NCBI RefSeq assembly: GCF_024679245.1 | Contig: NC_090184.1 | Span: 11,917,233-11,981,232, forward strand | From: Pseudorasbora parva | Taxonomy: Eukaryota > Chordata > Actinopteri > Cypriniformes > Gobionidae | Direction of reading: 5' to 3' | DNA: 64,000 bases | Shown here: positions 24,122 to 39,100 of the stretch, one piece after another | Position numbering within the stretch: position 1 is the stretch's first letter | Layout: the number at the start of each line of letters is the position of its first letter | The notes under the pieces: generated by a model | What the model was told of the DNA's origin: nothing | Seen by the model: the letters and a program-made list of their open reading frames with translations, nothing else | Database searches by the model: none | Made by a program: the position numbers and the translations under genes

Positions 24122-24180
<59 letters not shown>
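24122..24180. repeat. (AT)n microsatellite, 59 nt
   Basis: A pure alternating AT tract sits directly after CTATGC and before GATTCCTTCTG. It therefore replaces the CATATAAATAGATTCC segment present in each monomer. Shorter expansions at the same monomer position (CATATATATATAG) are seen near 23,110, 25,180, 27,605 and 34,870, so this is the longest member of a graded series. Confidence 0.95.
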
Positions 24181-24182
<2 letters not shown>

Positions 24183-25858
24183 TTCCTTCTGATGCAGTGG
24201 TTCAAGGATAACCTATTGAACCTATTTGTGGCCAAATAGTCTTTGAACTTGAACATTCCACACAGACTTTATGACTACCTGTTGTTTCATCTGTAGGTCA
24301 AGGAGGACATTTTTTGACAAAAAATAAAAAACTTCTAATCCTAGATTCCATGAACTTGAACTTTCTATAGATTTAAATAGATTCCTTTTGATGTTTCATT
24401 AGTTCTCCAAGGATGACCCTTTGAACTCATTTTTGGCCAAAGAGTCTTTGAATTTGAACCTTCTTTACAGACTGATGACTTTCAGTGTTTTCATCTGTAG
24501 AACAAGGATGAGATTTTTTGAAAAAAAAAAAAAAAGATTCTGACCCTGGATCCCATGAACTTGAACTTTCTATACATTTAAATAGATACCTTTCTGATGT
24601 TTTATTATCTCTTCAATTATGACACTTTGAACTTATTTTTGGCCAAAGAGTCTTTGAACTTGAACCTTCTTTACAGACTTATGACTTTCTGTTGTTTCTT
24701 CATTATATCAAGGATGAGAGTTTTTTGACAAAAAAAAAGATTCTGACGCTGGATCCCATGAACTTGAACTTTCTATGCATATAAATAGATTCCTTCTGAT
24801 GCAGTGGTACAGGGATGACCTATTGAACCTATTTGAGGCCAAAGAGTCTTTGAACTTGAACATTCCACACAGACTTTATGACTACCTGTTGTTTCATCAG
24901 TAAGTCAAGGAAGACATTTTTTGACAAAAAAATAAAAAACTTCTAACCCTAGATTCCATGAACTTGAACTTTCTATACATATAAATAGATTCCTTCTGAT
25001 GCAGTGGTTCAGGGATGACCTTTTGAACTTATTTGTGGCCAAATAGTCTTTGAGCTTGAACCTTCTTTACAGACGTATGACTTTCTGTTGTTTCTTCAGT
25101 ATATCAAGAATGAGATTTTTAGATAAAAAATAAAAAAAAGATTCTGACCCTGGATCCCATGAACTTGAACTTTCTATGCATATATATATATTGATTCCTT
25201 CTGATGCAGTGGTTCAGGGATGACCTATTGAACCTATTTGAGGCCAAATAGTCTTTGAACTTGAACATTCCACACAGACTTTATGACTACCTCTTGTTTC
25301 ATCAGTAGGTCAAGGAAGACATTTTTTGACAAAAAAAATAAAAAACTTCTAACCCTAGATTCCATGAACTTGAACTTTCTATACATATAAATAGATTCCT
25401 TCTGATGCAGTGTTTCAAGGATGACCTTTTGAACTTATTTGTGGCCAAATAGTCTTTGAGCTTGGACCTTCTTTACAGGCGTATGACATTCTGTTGTTTC
25501 TTCAGTATATCAAGAATGAGATTTTTAGACAAAAAAAAATATAGATTCTGACCCTGGATCCCATGAACTTGAACGTCCTATGCATATAAATAGATTCCTT
25601 CTGATGCAGTGGTTCAAGGATGACCTTTTGAACTTATTTGTGGCCAAATAGTCTTTGAACTTGAACATTCTATACAGGCTTTATGACTACCTGTTTTTTC
25701 ATCAGTAGGTCAAGGAAGACATTTTTTGACAGAAATAAAAAATAAACAATTCTGACCCTAGCTTCCATGAACTTGAACTTTTTATAAATATAAATAGATT
25801 CCTTCTGATGTTTTATTAGTTCTTCGAGGATGACCCTTTGAACTTATTTTTGGCCAGT

Positions 25859-28800
25859 GTCTTTGAACTTGAACCTTCTTTACAGACTTATGACTTTCTG
25901 TTGTTTCTTCAGTAGATCAAGGATGAGATTTTTTTGACAAAAAAAAAAGATTCTGACCCTGGATCCCATGAACTTGAACTTTCCATGCATATAAAAAGAT
26001 ACCTTCTGACACAGTGGTTCAGGGATGACCTATCGAACCTATTTGTGGCCAAATAGCCTTTGAACTTGAACATTCTACACAGAATTTATCACTACCTGTT
26101 GTTTCATCAGTAGGTCAAGTAAGACATTTTTTGGCCAAAAAAAATAAAATAAAATCTGATGCTTGATTCCATGAACTTGAACTTTCTATACATATAAATA
26201 GATACCTTCTGATGTTTTATTATCTCTTCAATTATGACCCTTTGAACTTATTTTTGGCCAAAGAGTCTTTGAACTTGAACCTTCTTTACAGACTTATGAC
26301 TACCTGTTGTTTCATCAGTAGGTCAAGGAAGACATTTATTGGCAAAACACAAAAATCTGACCCTAGAGTCAATGAACTTGAACTTTCTATACATATAAAT
26401 AGATTCCTTCTGATGTTTTATTACCTCTTTAAGGAGGACCCTTTGAACTTATTTTTGGCCAAAGAGTCTTTGAACTTGAACCTTCTTTACAGACTTATGA
26501 CTTTCTGTTATTTCTTCAGTATATCAAGGATGAGATTTTATTGACAAAAAAAAAAAAGATTCTGATGCTGGATCCCATGAACTTGAACTTTCTATGCATA
26601 TAAATAGATTCCTTTTGATGCAGTGGTTCAAGGCTGACATTTTGAACTTATTTGTGGCCAAATAGTCTTTGAGCTTGAACCTTCTTTACAAGTATGACTT
26701 TTGTTGTTTCTTCAGTATATCAAGGATGAGATTTTTTGACAAAAAAAAGATTCTGACCCTGGATCCCATGAACTTGAACTTTCTATGGATTTATATAGAT
26801 TCCTTCTAATGCAGTGGTTCAGGGATGACCAATTGAACCTATTTGTGGCCAAATAGTCTTTGAACTTGAACATTCCACACAGACTTTATGACTACCTGTT
26901 GTTTCATCAGTAGGTCAAGGAAGACATTTTTTGAAAAAAAATTAAAAAAACTTCTAACCCTAGATTCCATTAACTTGAACTTTCTATACATTTAAATAGA
27001 TACCTTCTGATGTTTCATTAGTTCTTCAAGGATGACCCTTTGAACTCATTTTTGGCCAAAGAGTCTTTGAACTTGAACCTTCTTTACAGACTGATGACTT
27101 TCAGTGTTTTCATCTGTAGATCAAGGATGAGATTTTTTGACAAAAAAAAAAAAAAAAGATTCTGACCCTGGATTCCATGAACTTGAACTTTCTATACATT
27201 TAAATAGATACCTTCTGATGTTTTATTATCATTTAAATTATGACCCTTTGAACTTATTTTTGGCCAAAGAGTCTTTGAACTTGAACCTTCTTTACAGACT
27301 TAGGACTTTCTGTTGTTTCTTCATTATATCAAGGATGAGATTTTTTTGACAAAAAAAAAAAAAAGATCCCGACGCTGGATCCCATGAACTTGAACTTTCT
27401 ATGCATATAAATAGATTCCTTCTGATGCAGTGGTTCAAGGATGACCTTTTGAACTTATTTGTGGCCAAATAGTCTTTGAGCTTGAACCTTCTTTACAGAC
27501 GTGTGACTTTTTGTTGTTTCTTCAGTATATCAAGAATGAGATTTTTAGATAAAAAATAAATAAAAAGATTCTGACCCTGGATCCCATGAACTTGAACTTT
27601 CTATGCATATATATATATATAGATTCCTTCTGATGCAGTGGTTCAAGTATAACCTATTGAACCTATTCGTGGCCAAATAGTCTTTGAACTTGAACATTCC
27701 ACACAGACTTTATGACTACCTGTTGTTTCATCAGTAGGTCAAGGAAGACATTTTTTGACAAAAAATAAAAAACTTCTAATCCTAGATTCCATGAACTTGA
27801 ACTTTCTATAGATTTAAATAGATTCCTTCTGATGTTTCATTAGTTCTTCAAGGATGACTCTTTGAACTCATTTTTGGCCAAAGAGTCTTTGAATTTGAAC
27901 CTTCTTTACAGACTGATGACTTTCAGTGTTTTCATCTGTAGAACAAGGATGAGATTTTTTGAAAAAAAAAAAAAAAGATTCTGACCCTGGATCCCATGAA
28001 CTTTAACTTTCTATACATTTAAATAGATATCTTTCTGATGTTTTATTATCTCTTCAATTATGACCCTTTGAACTTATTTTTGGCCAAAGAGTCTTTGAAC
28101 TTGAACCTTCTTTACAGACTTATGACTTTCTGTTGTTTCTTCATTATATCAAAGATGAGAGTTTTTTGACAAAAAAAAAGATTCTGACGCTGGATCCCAT
28201 GAACTTGAACTTTCTATGCATATAAATAGATTCCTCCTGATGCAGTGGTTCAGGGATGACCTATTGAATCTATTTGAGGCCAAAGAGTCTTTGAACTTGA
28301 ACATTCCACACAGACTTTATGACTACCTGTTGTTTCATCAGTAAGTCAAGGAAGACATTTTTTGACAAAAAAATAAAAAACTTCTAACCCTAGATTCCAT
28401 GAACTTGAACTTTCTATACATATAAATAGATTCCTTCTGATGCAGTGGTTCAAGGATGACCTTTTGAACTTATTTGTGGCCAAATAGTCTTTGAGCTTGA
28501 ACCTTCTTTACAGACGTATGACTTTCTGTTGTTTCTTCAGTATATCAAGAATGAGATTTTTAGATAAAAAAATAAAAAAAAGATTCTGACCCTGGATCCC
28601 ATGAACTTGAACTTTCTATGCATATATATATTGATTCCTTCTGATGCAGTGGTTCAGGGATGACCTATTGAACCTATTTGAGGCCAAATTGTCTTTGAAC
28701 TTGAACATTCCACACAGACTTTATGACTACCTGTTGTTTCATCAGTAGGTTAAGGAAGACATTTTTTGACAAAAAATAAAAAACTTCTAATCCTAGATTC

Positions 28801-31800
28801 CATGAACTTGAACTTTCTATAGATTTAAATAGATTCCTTCTGATGTTTCATTAGTTCTTCAAGGATGACTCTTTGAACTCATTTTTGGCCAAAGAGTCTT
28901 TGAATTTGAACCTTCTTTACAGACTGATGACTTTCAGTGTTTTCATCTGTAGAACAAGGATGAGATTTTTTGAAAAAAAAAAAAAAAGATTCTGACCCTG
29001 GATCCCATGAACTTTAACTTTCTATACATTTAAATAGATATCTTTCTGATGTTTTATTATCTCTTCAATTATGACCCTTTGAACTTATTTTTGGCCAAAG
29101 AGTCTTTGAACTTGAACCTTCTTTACAGACTTATGACTTTCTGTTGTTTCTTCGTTATATCAAAGATGAGAGTTTTTTGACAAAAAAAAAGATTCTGACG
29201 CTGGATCCCATGAACTTGAACTTTCTATGCATATAAATAGATTCCTCCTGATGCAGTGGTTCAGGGATGACCTATTGAATCTATTTGAGGCCAAAGAGTC
29301 TTTGAACTTGAACATTCCACACAGACTTTATGACTACCTGTTGTTTCATCAGTAAGTCAAGGAAGACATTTTTTGACAAAAAAATAAAAAACTTCTAACC
29401 CTAGATTCCATGAACTTGTACTTTCTATACATATAAATAGATTCCTTCTGATGCAGTGGTTCAAGGATGACCTTTTGAACTTATTTGTGGCCAAATAGTC
29501 TTTGAGCTTGAACCTTCTTTACAGACGTATGACTTTCTGTTGTTTCTTCAGTATATCAAGAATGAGATTTTTAGATAAAAAAATAAAAAAAAGATTCTGA
29601 CCCTGGATCCCATGAACTTGAACTTTCTATGCATATATATATTGATTCCTTCTGATGCAGTGGTTCAGGGATGACCTATTGAACCTATTTGAGGCCAAAT
29701 TGTCTTTGAACTTGAACATTCCACACAGACTTTATGACTACCTGTTGTTTCATCAGTAGGTTAAGGAAGACATTTTTTGACAAAAAAATAAAAAACTTCT
29801 AACCCTAGATTCCATGAACTTGAACTTTCTATACATATAAATAGATTCCTTCTGATGCAGTGGTTCAGGGATGACCTTTTGAACTTATTTGTGGCCAAAT
29901 AGTCTTTGAGCTTGAACCTTCTTTACAGACGTATGACTTTCTGTTGTTTCTTCAGTATATCAAGAATGAGATTTTTAGATAAAAAATAAAAAAAAGATTC
30001 TGACCCTGGATCCCATGAACTTGAATTTCTATCTATATAAATAGATTCCTTCTGATGCCGTGGTTCAAGGATGAACTTTTGAACTTATTTGTGGCTTAAT
30101 AGTCTTTGAGCTTGAACCTTCTTTACAAACGTATGACTTTCTGTTAATTCTTCAGTATATCAAGAATGAGATTTTTAGACAAAAAAAAAATAGATTCTGA
30201 CCCTGGATCCCATGAACTTGAACATCCAATGCATATAAATAGATTCCTTCTGATGCAGTGGTTCAAGGATGACCTTTTGAACTTATTTGTGGCCAAATAG
30301 TCTTTGAACTTGAACATTCTATACAGACTTTATGACTACCTGTTTTTTCATCAGTAGGTCAAGGAAGACATTTTTTGACAGAAATAAAAAATAAACAATT
30401 CTGACCCTAGCTTCCATGAACTTGAACTTTTTATACATATAAATAGATTCCTTCTGATGTTTTATTAGTTCTTCGAGGATGACCCTTTGAACTTATTTTT
30501 GGCCAGTGTCTTTGAACTTGAACCTTCTTTACAGACTTATGACTTTCTGTTGTTTCTTCAGTAGATCAAGGATGAGATTTTTTTGACAAAAAAAGATTCT
30601 GACCCTGGATCCCATGAACTTGAACTTTCTATGCATTTAAAAAGATACCTTCTGACACAGTGGTTCAGGGATGACCTATCGAACCTATTTGTGGCCAAAT
30701 AGCCTTTGAACTTGAACATTCTACACAGAATTTATCACTACCTGTTGTTTCATCAGTAGGTCAAGTAAGACATTTTTTGGCCAAAAAAAAATAAATAAAA
30801 TCTGATGCTTGATTCCATGAACTTGAACTTTCTATACATATAAATAGATACCTTCTGATGTTTTATTATCTCTTCAATTATGACCCTTTGAACTTATTTT
30901 TGGCCAAAGAGTCTTTGAACTTGAACCTTCTTTACAAACTTATGACTTTCTGTTGTTTCTTCATTATATCAAGGATGAGATTTTTTTGACAAAAAAAAAA
31001 AAAAAAAAATTCTGACGTTGGATCCCATGAACTTGAACTTTCTATGCATATAAATAGATTCCTTCTGATGCAGTGGTTTAAGGATGACCTTTTGAACTTA
31101 TTTGTGGGCAAATAGTCTTTGAACTTAAACATTCTACACAGACTTTATGACTACCTGTTGTTTCATCAGTAGGTGAAGGAAGACATTTTTTGGCAAAACA
31201 CAAAAATCTGACCCTAGATTCAATGAACTTGAACTTGCTATACATATAAATAGATTCCTTCTGATGTTTTATTACCTCTTCAAGGATGAGCCTTTGAACT
31301 TATTTTTGGCCAAAGAGTCTTTGAACTTGATCCTTCTTTACAGACTTATGACTTTCTGTTATTTCTTCAGTATATCAAGGATGAGATTTTATTGACAAAA
31401 AAAAAAGATTCTGATGCTGGATCCCATGAACTTGAACTTTCTATGCATATAAATAGATTCCTTTTGATGCAGTGGTTCAAGGAGGACCTTTTGAACTTAT
31501 TTGTGGCCAAATAGTCTTTGAGCTTGAACCTTCTTTACAAGTATGACTTTTGTTGTTTCTTCAGTAGATCAAGGATGAGATTTTTTGACAAAAAAAAGAT
31601 TCTGACCCTGGATCCCATGAACTTGAACTTTCTATGCATTTATATAGATTCCTTCTAATGCAGTGGTTCAGGGATGACCTATTGAACCTATTTGTGGCCA
31701 AATAGTCTCTGAACTTGAACATTCCACACAGACTTTATGACTACCTGTTGTTTCATCAGTAGGTCAAGGAAGACATTTTTTGAAAAAAAATAAAAAAAAC

Positions 31801-33125
31801 TTCTAACCCTAGATTCCATTAACTTGAACTTTCTATACATTTAAATAGATACCTTCTGATGTTTCATTAGTTCTTCAAGGATGACCCTTTGAACTCATTT
31901 TTGGCCAAAGAGTCTTTGAACTTGAACCTTCTTTACAGACTGATGACTTTCAGTGTTTTCATCTGTAGATCAAGGATGAGATTTTTTGACAAAAAAAAAA
32001 AAAAAGATTCTGACCCTGGATTCCATGAACTTGAACTTTCTATACATTTAAATAGATACCTTCTGATGTTTTATTATCTTTTCAATTATGACCCTTTGAA
32101 CTTATTTTTGGCCAAAGAGTCTTTGAACTTGAACCTTCTTTACAGACTTAGGACTTTCTGTTGTTTCTTCATTATATCAAGGATGAGATTTTTTTGACAA
32201 AAAAAAAAAAAAGATTCTGACGCTGGATCCCATGAACTTGAACTTTCTATGCATATAAATAGATTCCTTCTGATGCAGTGGTTCAAGGATGACCTTTTGA
32301 ACTTATGTGTGGCCAAATAGTCTTTGAGCTTGAACCTTCTTTACAGACGTATGACTTTTTGTTGTTTCTTCAGTATATCAAGAATGAGATTTTTAGATAA
32401 ACAATAAATAAAAAGATTCTGAACCTGGATCCCATGAACTTGAACTTTCTATGCATATATATATAGATTCCTTCTGATGCAGTGGTTCAAGGATAACCTA
32501 TTGAACCTATTTGAGGCCAAAGAGTCTTTGAACTTGAACATTCCACACAGACTTTATGACTACCTGTTGTTTCATCAGTAGGTCAAGGAAGACATTTTTT
32601 GACAAAAAATAAAAAACTTCTAATCCTAGATTCCATGAACTTGAACTTTCTATAGATTTAAATAGATTCCTTCTGATGTTTCATTAGTTCATCAAGGATG
32701 ACCCTTTGAACTCATTTTTGGCCAAAGAGTCTTTGAATTTGAACCTTCTTTACAGACTGATGACTTTCAGTGTTTTCATCTGTAGAACAAGGATGAGATT
32801 TTTTGAAAAAAAAAAAAAAAAGATTCTGACCCTGGATCCCATGAACTTGAATTTCTATGCATATAAATAGATTCCTTCTGATGCCGTGGTTCAAGGATGA
32901 ACTTTTGAACTTATTTGTGGCTTAATAGTCTTTGAGCTTGAACCTTCTTTACAAACGTATGACTTTCTGTTAATTCTTCAGTATATCAAGAATGAGATTT
33001 TTAGACAAAAAAAAAATAGATTCTGACCCTGGATCCCATGAACTTGAACGTCCTATGCATATAAATAGATTCCTTCTGATGCAGTGGTTCAAGGATGACC
33101 TTTTGAACTTATTTGTGGCTTAATA
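25859..33125. repeat. 7.27-kb higher-order satellite unit, copy A
   Basis: This block of about 36 monomers is repeated immediately downstream with an offset of 7,266-7,267 bp. The predicted frame at 26,212-26,544 is identical over 110 residues to that at 33,478-33,810, and all variant monomers recur in the same order. The left breakpoint lies where TTTTTGGCCAGTGTC (copy A) gives way to shared GTCTTTGAACTTGAACC. The last 275 bp (32,851-33,125) are not matched in copy B and instead resemble 30,020-30,300, so that part was exchanged after or during duplication. No coding sequence is present. Confidence 0.9.
27766..29800. repeat. 1,011-bp tandem duplication (five monomers) inside the 7.27-kb unit
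   Basis: The rare marker CTTCTAATCCTAGATTCC occurs at about 27,774 and 28,785, and TAAATAGATATCTTTCTG occurs twice, each pair 1,011 bp apart. The intervening sequence is nearly the same in both halves, including the TTCCTCCTGATGCAG and GTAAGTCAAGG variants. A visible difference is CTTCATTATATC in the first and CTTCGTTATATC in the second. The pair is inherited whole at about 35,032-37,066 and 43,898-45,932, so it predates the larger duplications. Confidence 0.88.
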
Positions 33126-36100
33126 GTCTTTGAACTTGAACCTTCTTTACAGACTTATGACTTTCTGTTGTTTCTTCAGTAGATCAAGGATGAGATTTTT
33201 TTGACAAAAAAAAAGATTCTGACCCTGGATCCCATGAACTTGAACTTTCCATGCATATAAAAAGATACCTTCTGACACAGTGGTTCAGGGATGACCTATC
33301 GAACCTATTTGTGGCCAAATAGCCTTTGAACTTGAACATTCTACACAGAATTTATCACTACCTGTTGTTTCATCAGTAGGTCAAGTAAGACATTTTTTGG
33401 CCAAAAAAAATAAAATAAAATCTGATGCTTGATTCCATGAACTTGAACTTTCTATACATATAAATAGATACCTTCTGATGTTTTATTATCTCTTCAATTA
33501 TGACCCTTTGAACTTATTTTTGGCCAAAGAGTCTTTGAACTTGAACCTTCTTTACAGACTTATGACTACCTGTTGTTTCATCAGTAGGTCAAGGAAGACA
33601 TTTATTGGCAAAACACAAAAATCTGACCCTAGAGTCAATGAACTTGAACTTTCTATACATATAAATAGATTCCTTCTGATGTTTTATTACCTCTTTAAGG
33701 AGGACCCTTTGAACTTATTTTTGGCCAAAGAGTCTTTGAACTTGAACCTTCTTTACAGACTTATGACTTTCTGTTATTTCTTCAGTATATCAAGGATGAG
33801 ATTTTATTGACAAAAAAAAAAAAGATTCTGATGCTGGATCCCATGAACTTGAACTTTCTATGCATATAAATAGATTCCTTTTGATGCAGTGGTTCAAGGC
33901 TGACATTTTGAACTTATTTGTGGCCAAATAGTCTTTGAGCTTGAACCTTCTTTACAAGTATGACTTTTGTTGTTTCTTCAGTATATCAAGGATGAGATTT
34001 TTTGACAAAAAAAAGATTCTGACCCTGGATCCCATGAACTTGAACTTTCTATGGATTTATATAGATTCCTTCTAATGCAGTGGTTCAGGGATGACCAATT
34101 GAACCTATTTGTGGCCAAATAGTCTTTGAACTTGAACATTCCACACAGACTTTATGACTACCTGTTGTTTCATCAGTAGGTCAAGGAAGACATTTTTTGA
34201 AAAAAAATTAAAAAAACTTCTAACCCTAGATTCCATTAACTTGAACTTTCTATACATTTAAATAGATACCTTCTGATGTTTCATTAGTTCTTCAAGGATG
34301 ACCCTTTGAACTCATTTTTGGCCAAAGAGTCTTTGAACTTGAACCTTCTTTACAGACTGATGACTTTCAGTGTTTTCATCTGTAGATCAAGGATGAGATT
34401 TTTTGACAAAAAAAAAAAAAAAAGATTCTGACCCTGGATTCCATGAACTTGAACTTTCTATACATTTAAATAGATACCTTCTGATGTTTTATTATCATTT
34501 AAATTATGACCCTTTGAACTTATTTTTGGCCAAAGAGTCTTTGAACTTGAACCTTCTTTACAGACTTAGGACTTTCTGTTGTTTCTTCATTATATCAAGG
34601 ATGAGATTTTTTTGACAAAAAAAAAAAAAAGATCCCGACGCTGGATCCCATGAACTTGAACTTTCTATGCATATAAATAGATTCCTTCTGATGCAGTGGT
34701 TCAAGGATGACCTTTTGAACTTATTTGTGGCCAAATAGTCTTTGAGCTTGAACCTTCTTTACAGACGTGTGACTTTTTGTTGTTTCTTCAGTATATCAAG
34801 AATGAGATTTTTAGATAAAAAATAAATAAAAAGATTCTGACCCTGGATCCCATGAACTTGAACTTTCTATGCATATATATATATATAGATTCCTTCTGAT
34901 GCAGTGGTTCAAGTATAACCTATTGAACCTATTCGTGGCCAAATAGTCTTTGAACTTGAACATTCCACACAGACTTTATGACTACCTGTTGTTTCATCAG
35001 TAGGTCAAGGAAGACATTTTTTGACAAAAAATAAAAAACTTCTAATCCTAGATTCCATGAACTTGAACTTTCTATAGATTTAAATAGATTCCTTCTGATG
35101 TTTCATTAGTTCTTCAAGGATGACTCTTTGAACTCATTTTTGGCCAAAGAGTCTTTGAATTTGAACCTTCTTTACAGACTGATGACTTTCAGTGTTTTCA
35201 TCTGTAGAACAAGGATGAGATTTTTTGAAAAAAAAAAAAAAAGATTCTGACCCTGGATCCCATGAACTTTAACTTTCTATACATTTAAATAGATATCTTT
35301 CTGATGTTTTATTATCTCTTCAATTATGACCCTTTGAACTTATTTTTGGCCAAAGAGTCTTTGAACTTGAACCTTCTTTACAGACTTATGACTTTCTGTT
35401 GTTTCTTCATTATATCAAAGATGAGAGTTTTTTGACAAAAAAAAAGATTCTGACGCTGGATCCCATGAACTTGAACTTTCTATGCATATAAATAGATTCC
35501 TCCTGATGCAGTGGTTCAGGGATGACCTATTGAATCTATTTGAGGCCAAAGAGTCTTTGAACTTGAACATTCCACACAGACTTTATGACTACCTGTTGTT
35601 TCATCAGTAAGTCAAGGAAGACATTTTTTGACAAAAAAATAAAAAACTTCTAACCCTAGATTCCATGAACTTGAACTTTCTATACATATAAATAGATTCC
35701 TTCTGATGCAGTGGTTCAAGGATGACCTTTTGAACTTATTTGTGGCCAAATAGTCTTTGAGCTTGAACCTTCTTTACAGACGTATGACTTTCTGTTGTTT
35801 CTTCAGTATATCAAGAATGAGATTTTTAGATAAAAAAATAAAAAAAAGATTCTGACCCTGGATCCCATGAACTTGAACTTTCTATGCATATATATATTGA
35901 TTCCTTCTGATGCAGTGGTTCAGGGATGACCTATTGAACCTATTTGAGGCCAAATTGTCTTTGAACTTGAACATTCCACACAGACTTTATGACTACCTGT
36001 TGTTTCATCAGTAGGTTAAGGAAGACATTTTTTGACAAAAAATAAAAAACTTCTAATCCTAGATTCCATGAACTTGAACTTTCTATAGATTTAAATAGAT

Positions 36101-39100
36101 TCCTTCTGATGTTTCATTAGTTCTTCAAGGATGACTCTTTGAACTCATTTTTGGCCAAAGAGTCTTTGAATTTGAACCTTCTTTACAGACTGATGACTTT
36201 CAGTGTTTTCATCTGTAGAACAAGGATGAGATTTTTTGAAAAAAAAAAAAAAAGATTCTGACCCTGGATCCCATGAACTTTAACTTTCTATACATTTAAA
36301 TAGATATCTTTCTGATGTTTTATTATCTCTTCAATTATGACCCTTTGAACTTATTTTTGGCCAAAGAGTCTTTGAACTTGAACCTTCTTTACAGACTTAT
36401 GACTTTCTGTTGTTTCTTCGTTATATCAAAGATGAGAGTTTTTTGACAAAAAAAAAGATTCTGACGCTGGATCCCATGAACTTGAACTTTCTATGCATAT
36501 AAATAGATTCCTCCTGATGCAGTGGTTCAGGGATGACCTATTGAATCTATTTGAGGCCAAAGAGTCTTTGAACTTGAACATTCCACACAGACTTTATGAC
36601 TACCTGTTGTTTCATCAGTAAGTCAAGGAAGACATTTTTTGACAAAAAAATAAAAAACTTCTAACCCTAGATTCCATGAACTTGTACTTTCTATACATAT
36701 AAATAGATTCCTTCTGATGCAGTGGTTCAAGGATGACCTTTTGAACTTATTTGTGGCCAAATAGTCTTTGAGCTTGAACCTTCTTTACAGACGTATGACT
36801 TTCTGTTGTTTCTTCAGTATATCAAGAATGAGATTTTTAGATAAAAAAATAAAAAAAAGATTCTGACCCTGGATCCCATGAACTTGAACTTTCTATGCAT
36901 ATATATATTGATTCCTTCTGATGCAGTGGTTCAGGGATGACCTATTGAACCTATTTGAGGCCAAATTGTCTTTGAACTTGAACATTCCACACAGACTTTA
37001 TGACTACCTGTTGTTTCATCAGTAGGTTAAGGAAGACATTTTTTGACAAAAAAATAAAAAACTTCTAACCCTAGATTCCATGAACTTGAACTTTCTATAC
37101 ATATAAATAGATTCCTTCTGATGCAGTGGTTCAGGGATGACCTTTTGAACTTATTTGTGGCCAAATAGTCTTTGAGCTTGAACCTTCTTTACAGACGTAT
37201 GACTTTCTGTTGTTTCTTCAGTATATCAAGAATGAGATTTTTAGATAAAAAATAAAAAAAAGATTCTGACCCTGGATCCCATGAACTTGAATTTCTATCT
37301 ATATAAATAGATTCCTTCTGATGCCGTGGTTCAAGGATGAACTTTTGAACTTATTTGTGGCTTAATAGTCTTTGAGCTTGAACCTTCTTTACAAACGTAT
37401 GACTTTCTGTTAATTCTTCAGTATATCAAGAATGAGATTTTTAGACAAAAAAAAAATAGATTCTGACCCTGGATCCCATGAACTTGAACATCCAATGCAT
37501 ATAAATAGATTCCTTCTGATGCAGTGGTTCAAGGATGACCTTTTGAACTTATTTGTGGCCAAATAGTCTTTGAACTTGAACATTCTATACAGACTTTATG
37601 ACTACCTGTTTTTTCATCAGTAGGTCAAGGAAGACATTTTTTGACAGAAATAAAAAATAAACAATTCTGACCCTAGCTTCCATGAACTTGAACTTTTTAT
37701 ACATATAAATAGATTCCTTCTGATGTTTTATTAGTTCTTCGAGGATGACCCTTTGAACTTATTTTTGGCCAGTGTCTTTGAACTTGAACCTTCTTTACAG
37801 ACTTATGACTTTCTGTTGTTTCTTCAGTAGATCAAGGATGAGATTTTTTTGACAAAAAAAGATTCTGACCCTGGATCCCATGAACTTGAACTTTCTATGC
37901 ATTTAAAAAGATACCTTCTGACACAGTGGTTCAGGGATGACCTATCGAACCTATTTGTGGCCAAATAGCCTTTGAACTTGAACATTCTACACAGAATTTA
38001 TCACTACCTGTTGTTTCATCAGTAGGTCAAGTAAGACATTTTTTGGCCAAAAAAAAATAAATAAAATCTGATGCTTGATTCCATGAACTTGAACTTTCTA
38101 TACATATAAATAGATACCTTCTGATGTTTTATTATCTCTTCAATTATGACCCTTTGAACTTATTTTTGGCCAAAGAGTCTTTGAACTTGAACCTTCTTTA
38201 CAAACTTATGACTTTCTGTTGTTTCTTCATTATATCAAGGATGAGATTTTTTTGACAAAAAAAAAAAAAAAAAAATTCTGACGTTGGATCCCATGAACTT
38301 GAACTTTCTATGCATATAAATAGATTCCTTCTGATGCAGTGGTTTAAGGATGACCTTTTGAACTTATTTGTGGGCAAATAGTCTTTGAACTTAAACATTC
38401 TACACAGACTTTATGACTACCTGTTGTTTCATCAGTAGGTGAAGGAAGACATTTTTTGGCAAAACACAAAAATCTGACCCTAGATTCAATGAACTTGAAC
38501 TTGCTATACATATAAATAGATTCCTTCTGATGTTTTATTACCTCTTCAAGGATGAGCCTTTGAACTTATTTTTGGCCAAAGAGTCTTTGAACTTGATCCT
38601 TCTTTACAGACTTATGACTTTCTGTTATTTCTTCAGTATATCAAGGATGAGATTTTATTGACAAAAAAAAAAGATTCTGATGCTGGATCCCATGAACTTG
38701 AACTTTCTATGCATATAAATAGATTCCTTTTGATGCAGTGGTTCAAGGAGGACCTTTTGAACTTATTTGTGGCCAAATAGTCTTTGAGCTTGAACCTTCT
38801 TTACAAGTATGACTTTTGTTGTTTCTTCAGTAGATCAAGGATGAGATTTTTTGACAAAAAAAAGATTCTGACCCTGGATCCCATGAACTTGAACTTTCTA
38901 TGCATTTATATAGATTCCTTCTAATGCAGTGGTTCAGGGATGACCTATTGAACCTATTTGTGGCCAAATAGTCTCTGAACTTGAACATTCCACACAGACT
39001 TTATGACTACCTGTTGTTTCATCAGTAGGTCAAGGAAGACATTTTTTGAAAAAAAATAAAAAAAACTTCTAACCCTAGATTCCATTAACTTGAACTTTCT

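Larger units (their letters stand above)
17634..25858. repeat. Family 1 satellite array, central region
   Basis: About 8.2 kb of roughly 200-bp monomers, mostly alternating type A and type B, with several shortened monomers (17.7-18.0, 19.4, 20.7 and 21.1 kb). A deletion variant, TACAAGTATGACTTTTG in place of TACAGACGTATGACTTTCTG, recurs at 20,171, 21,606, 22,612 and 23,204, so intervals are 1435, 1006 and 592 bp, about 7, 5 and 3 monomers. The left edge continues the type B monomer interrupted by the minisatellite block. The first few hundred bases match those after 56,359, and the stretch from about 19,000 matches that from about 56,640, so roughly 1.08 kb present here is absent there. No gene is seen. 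Confidence 0.92.
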
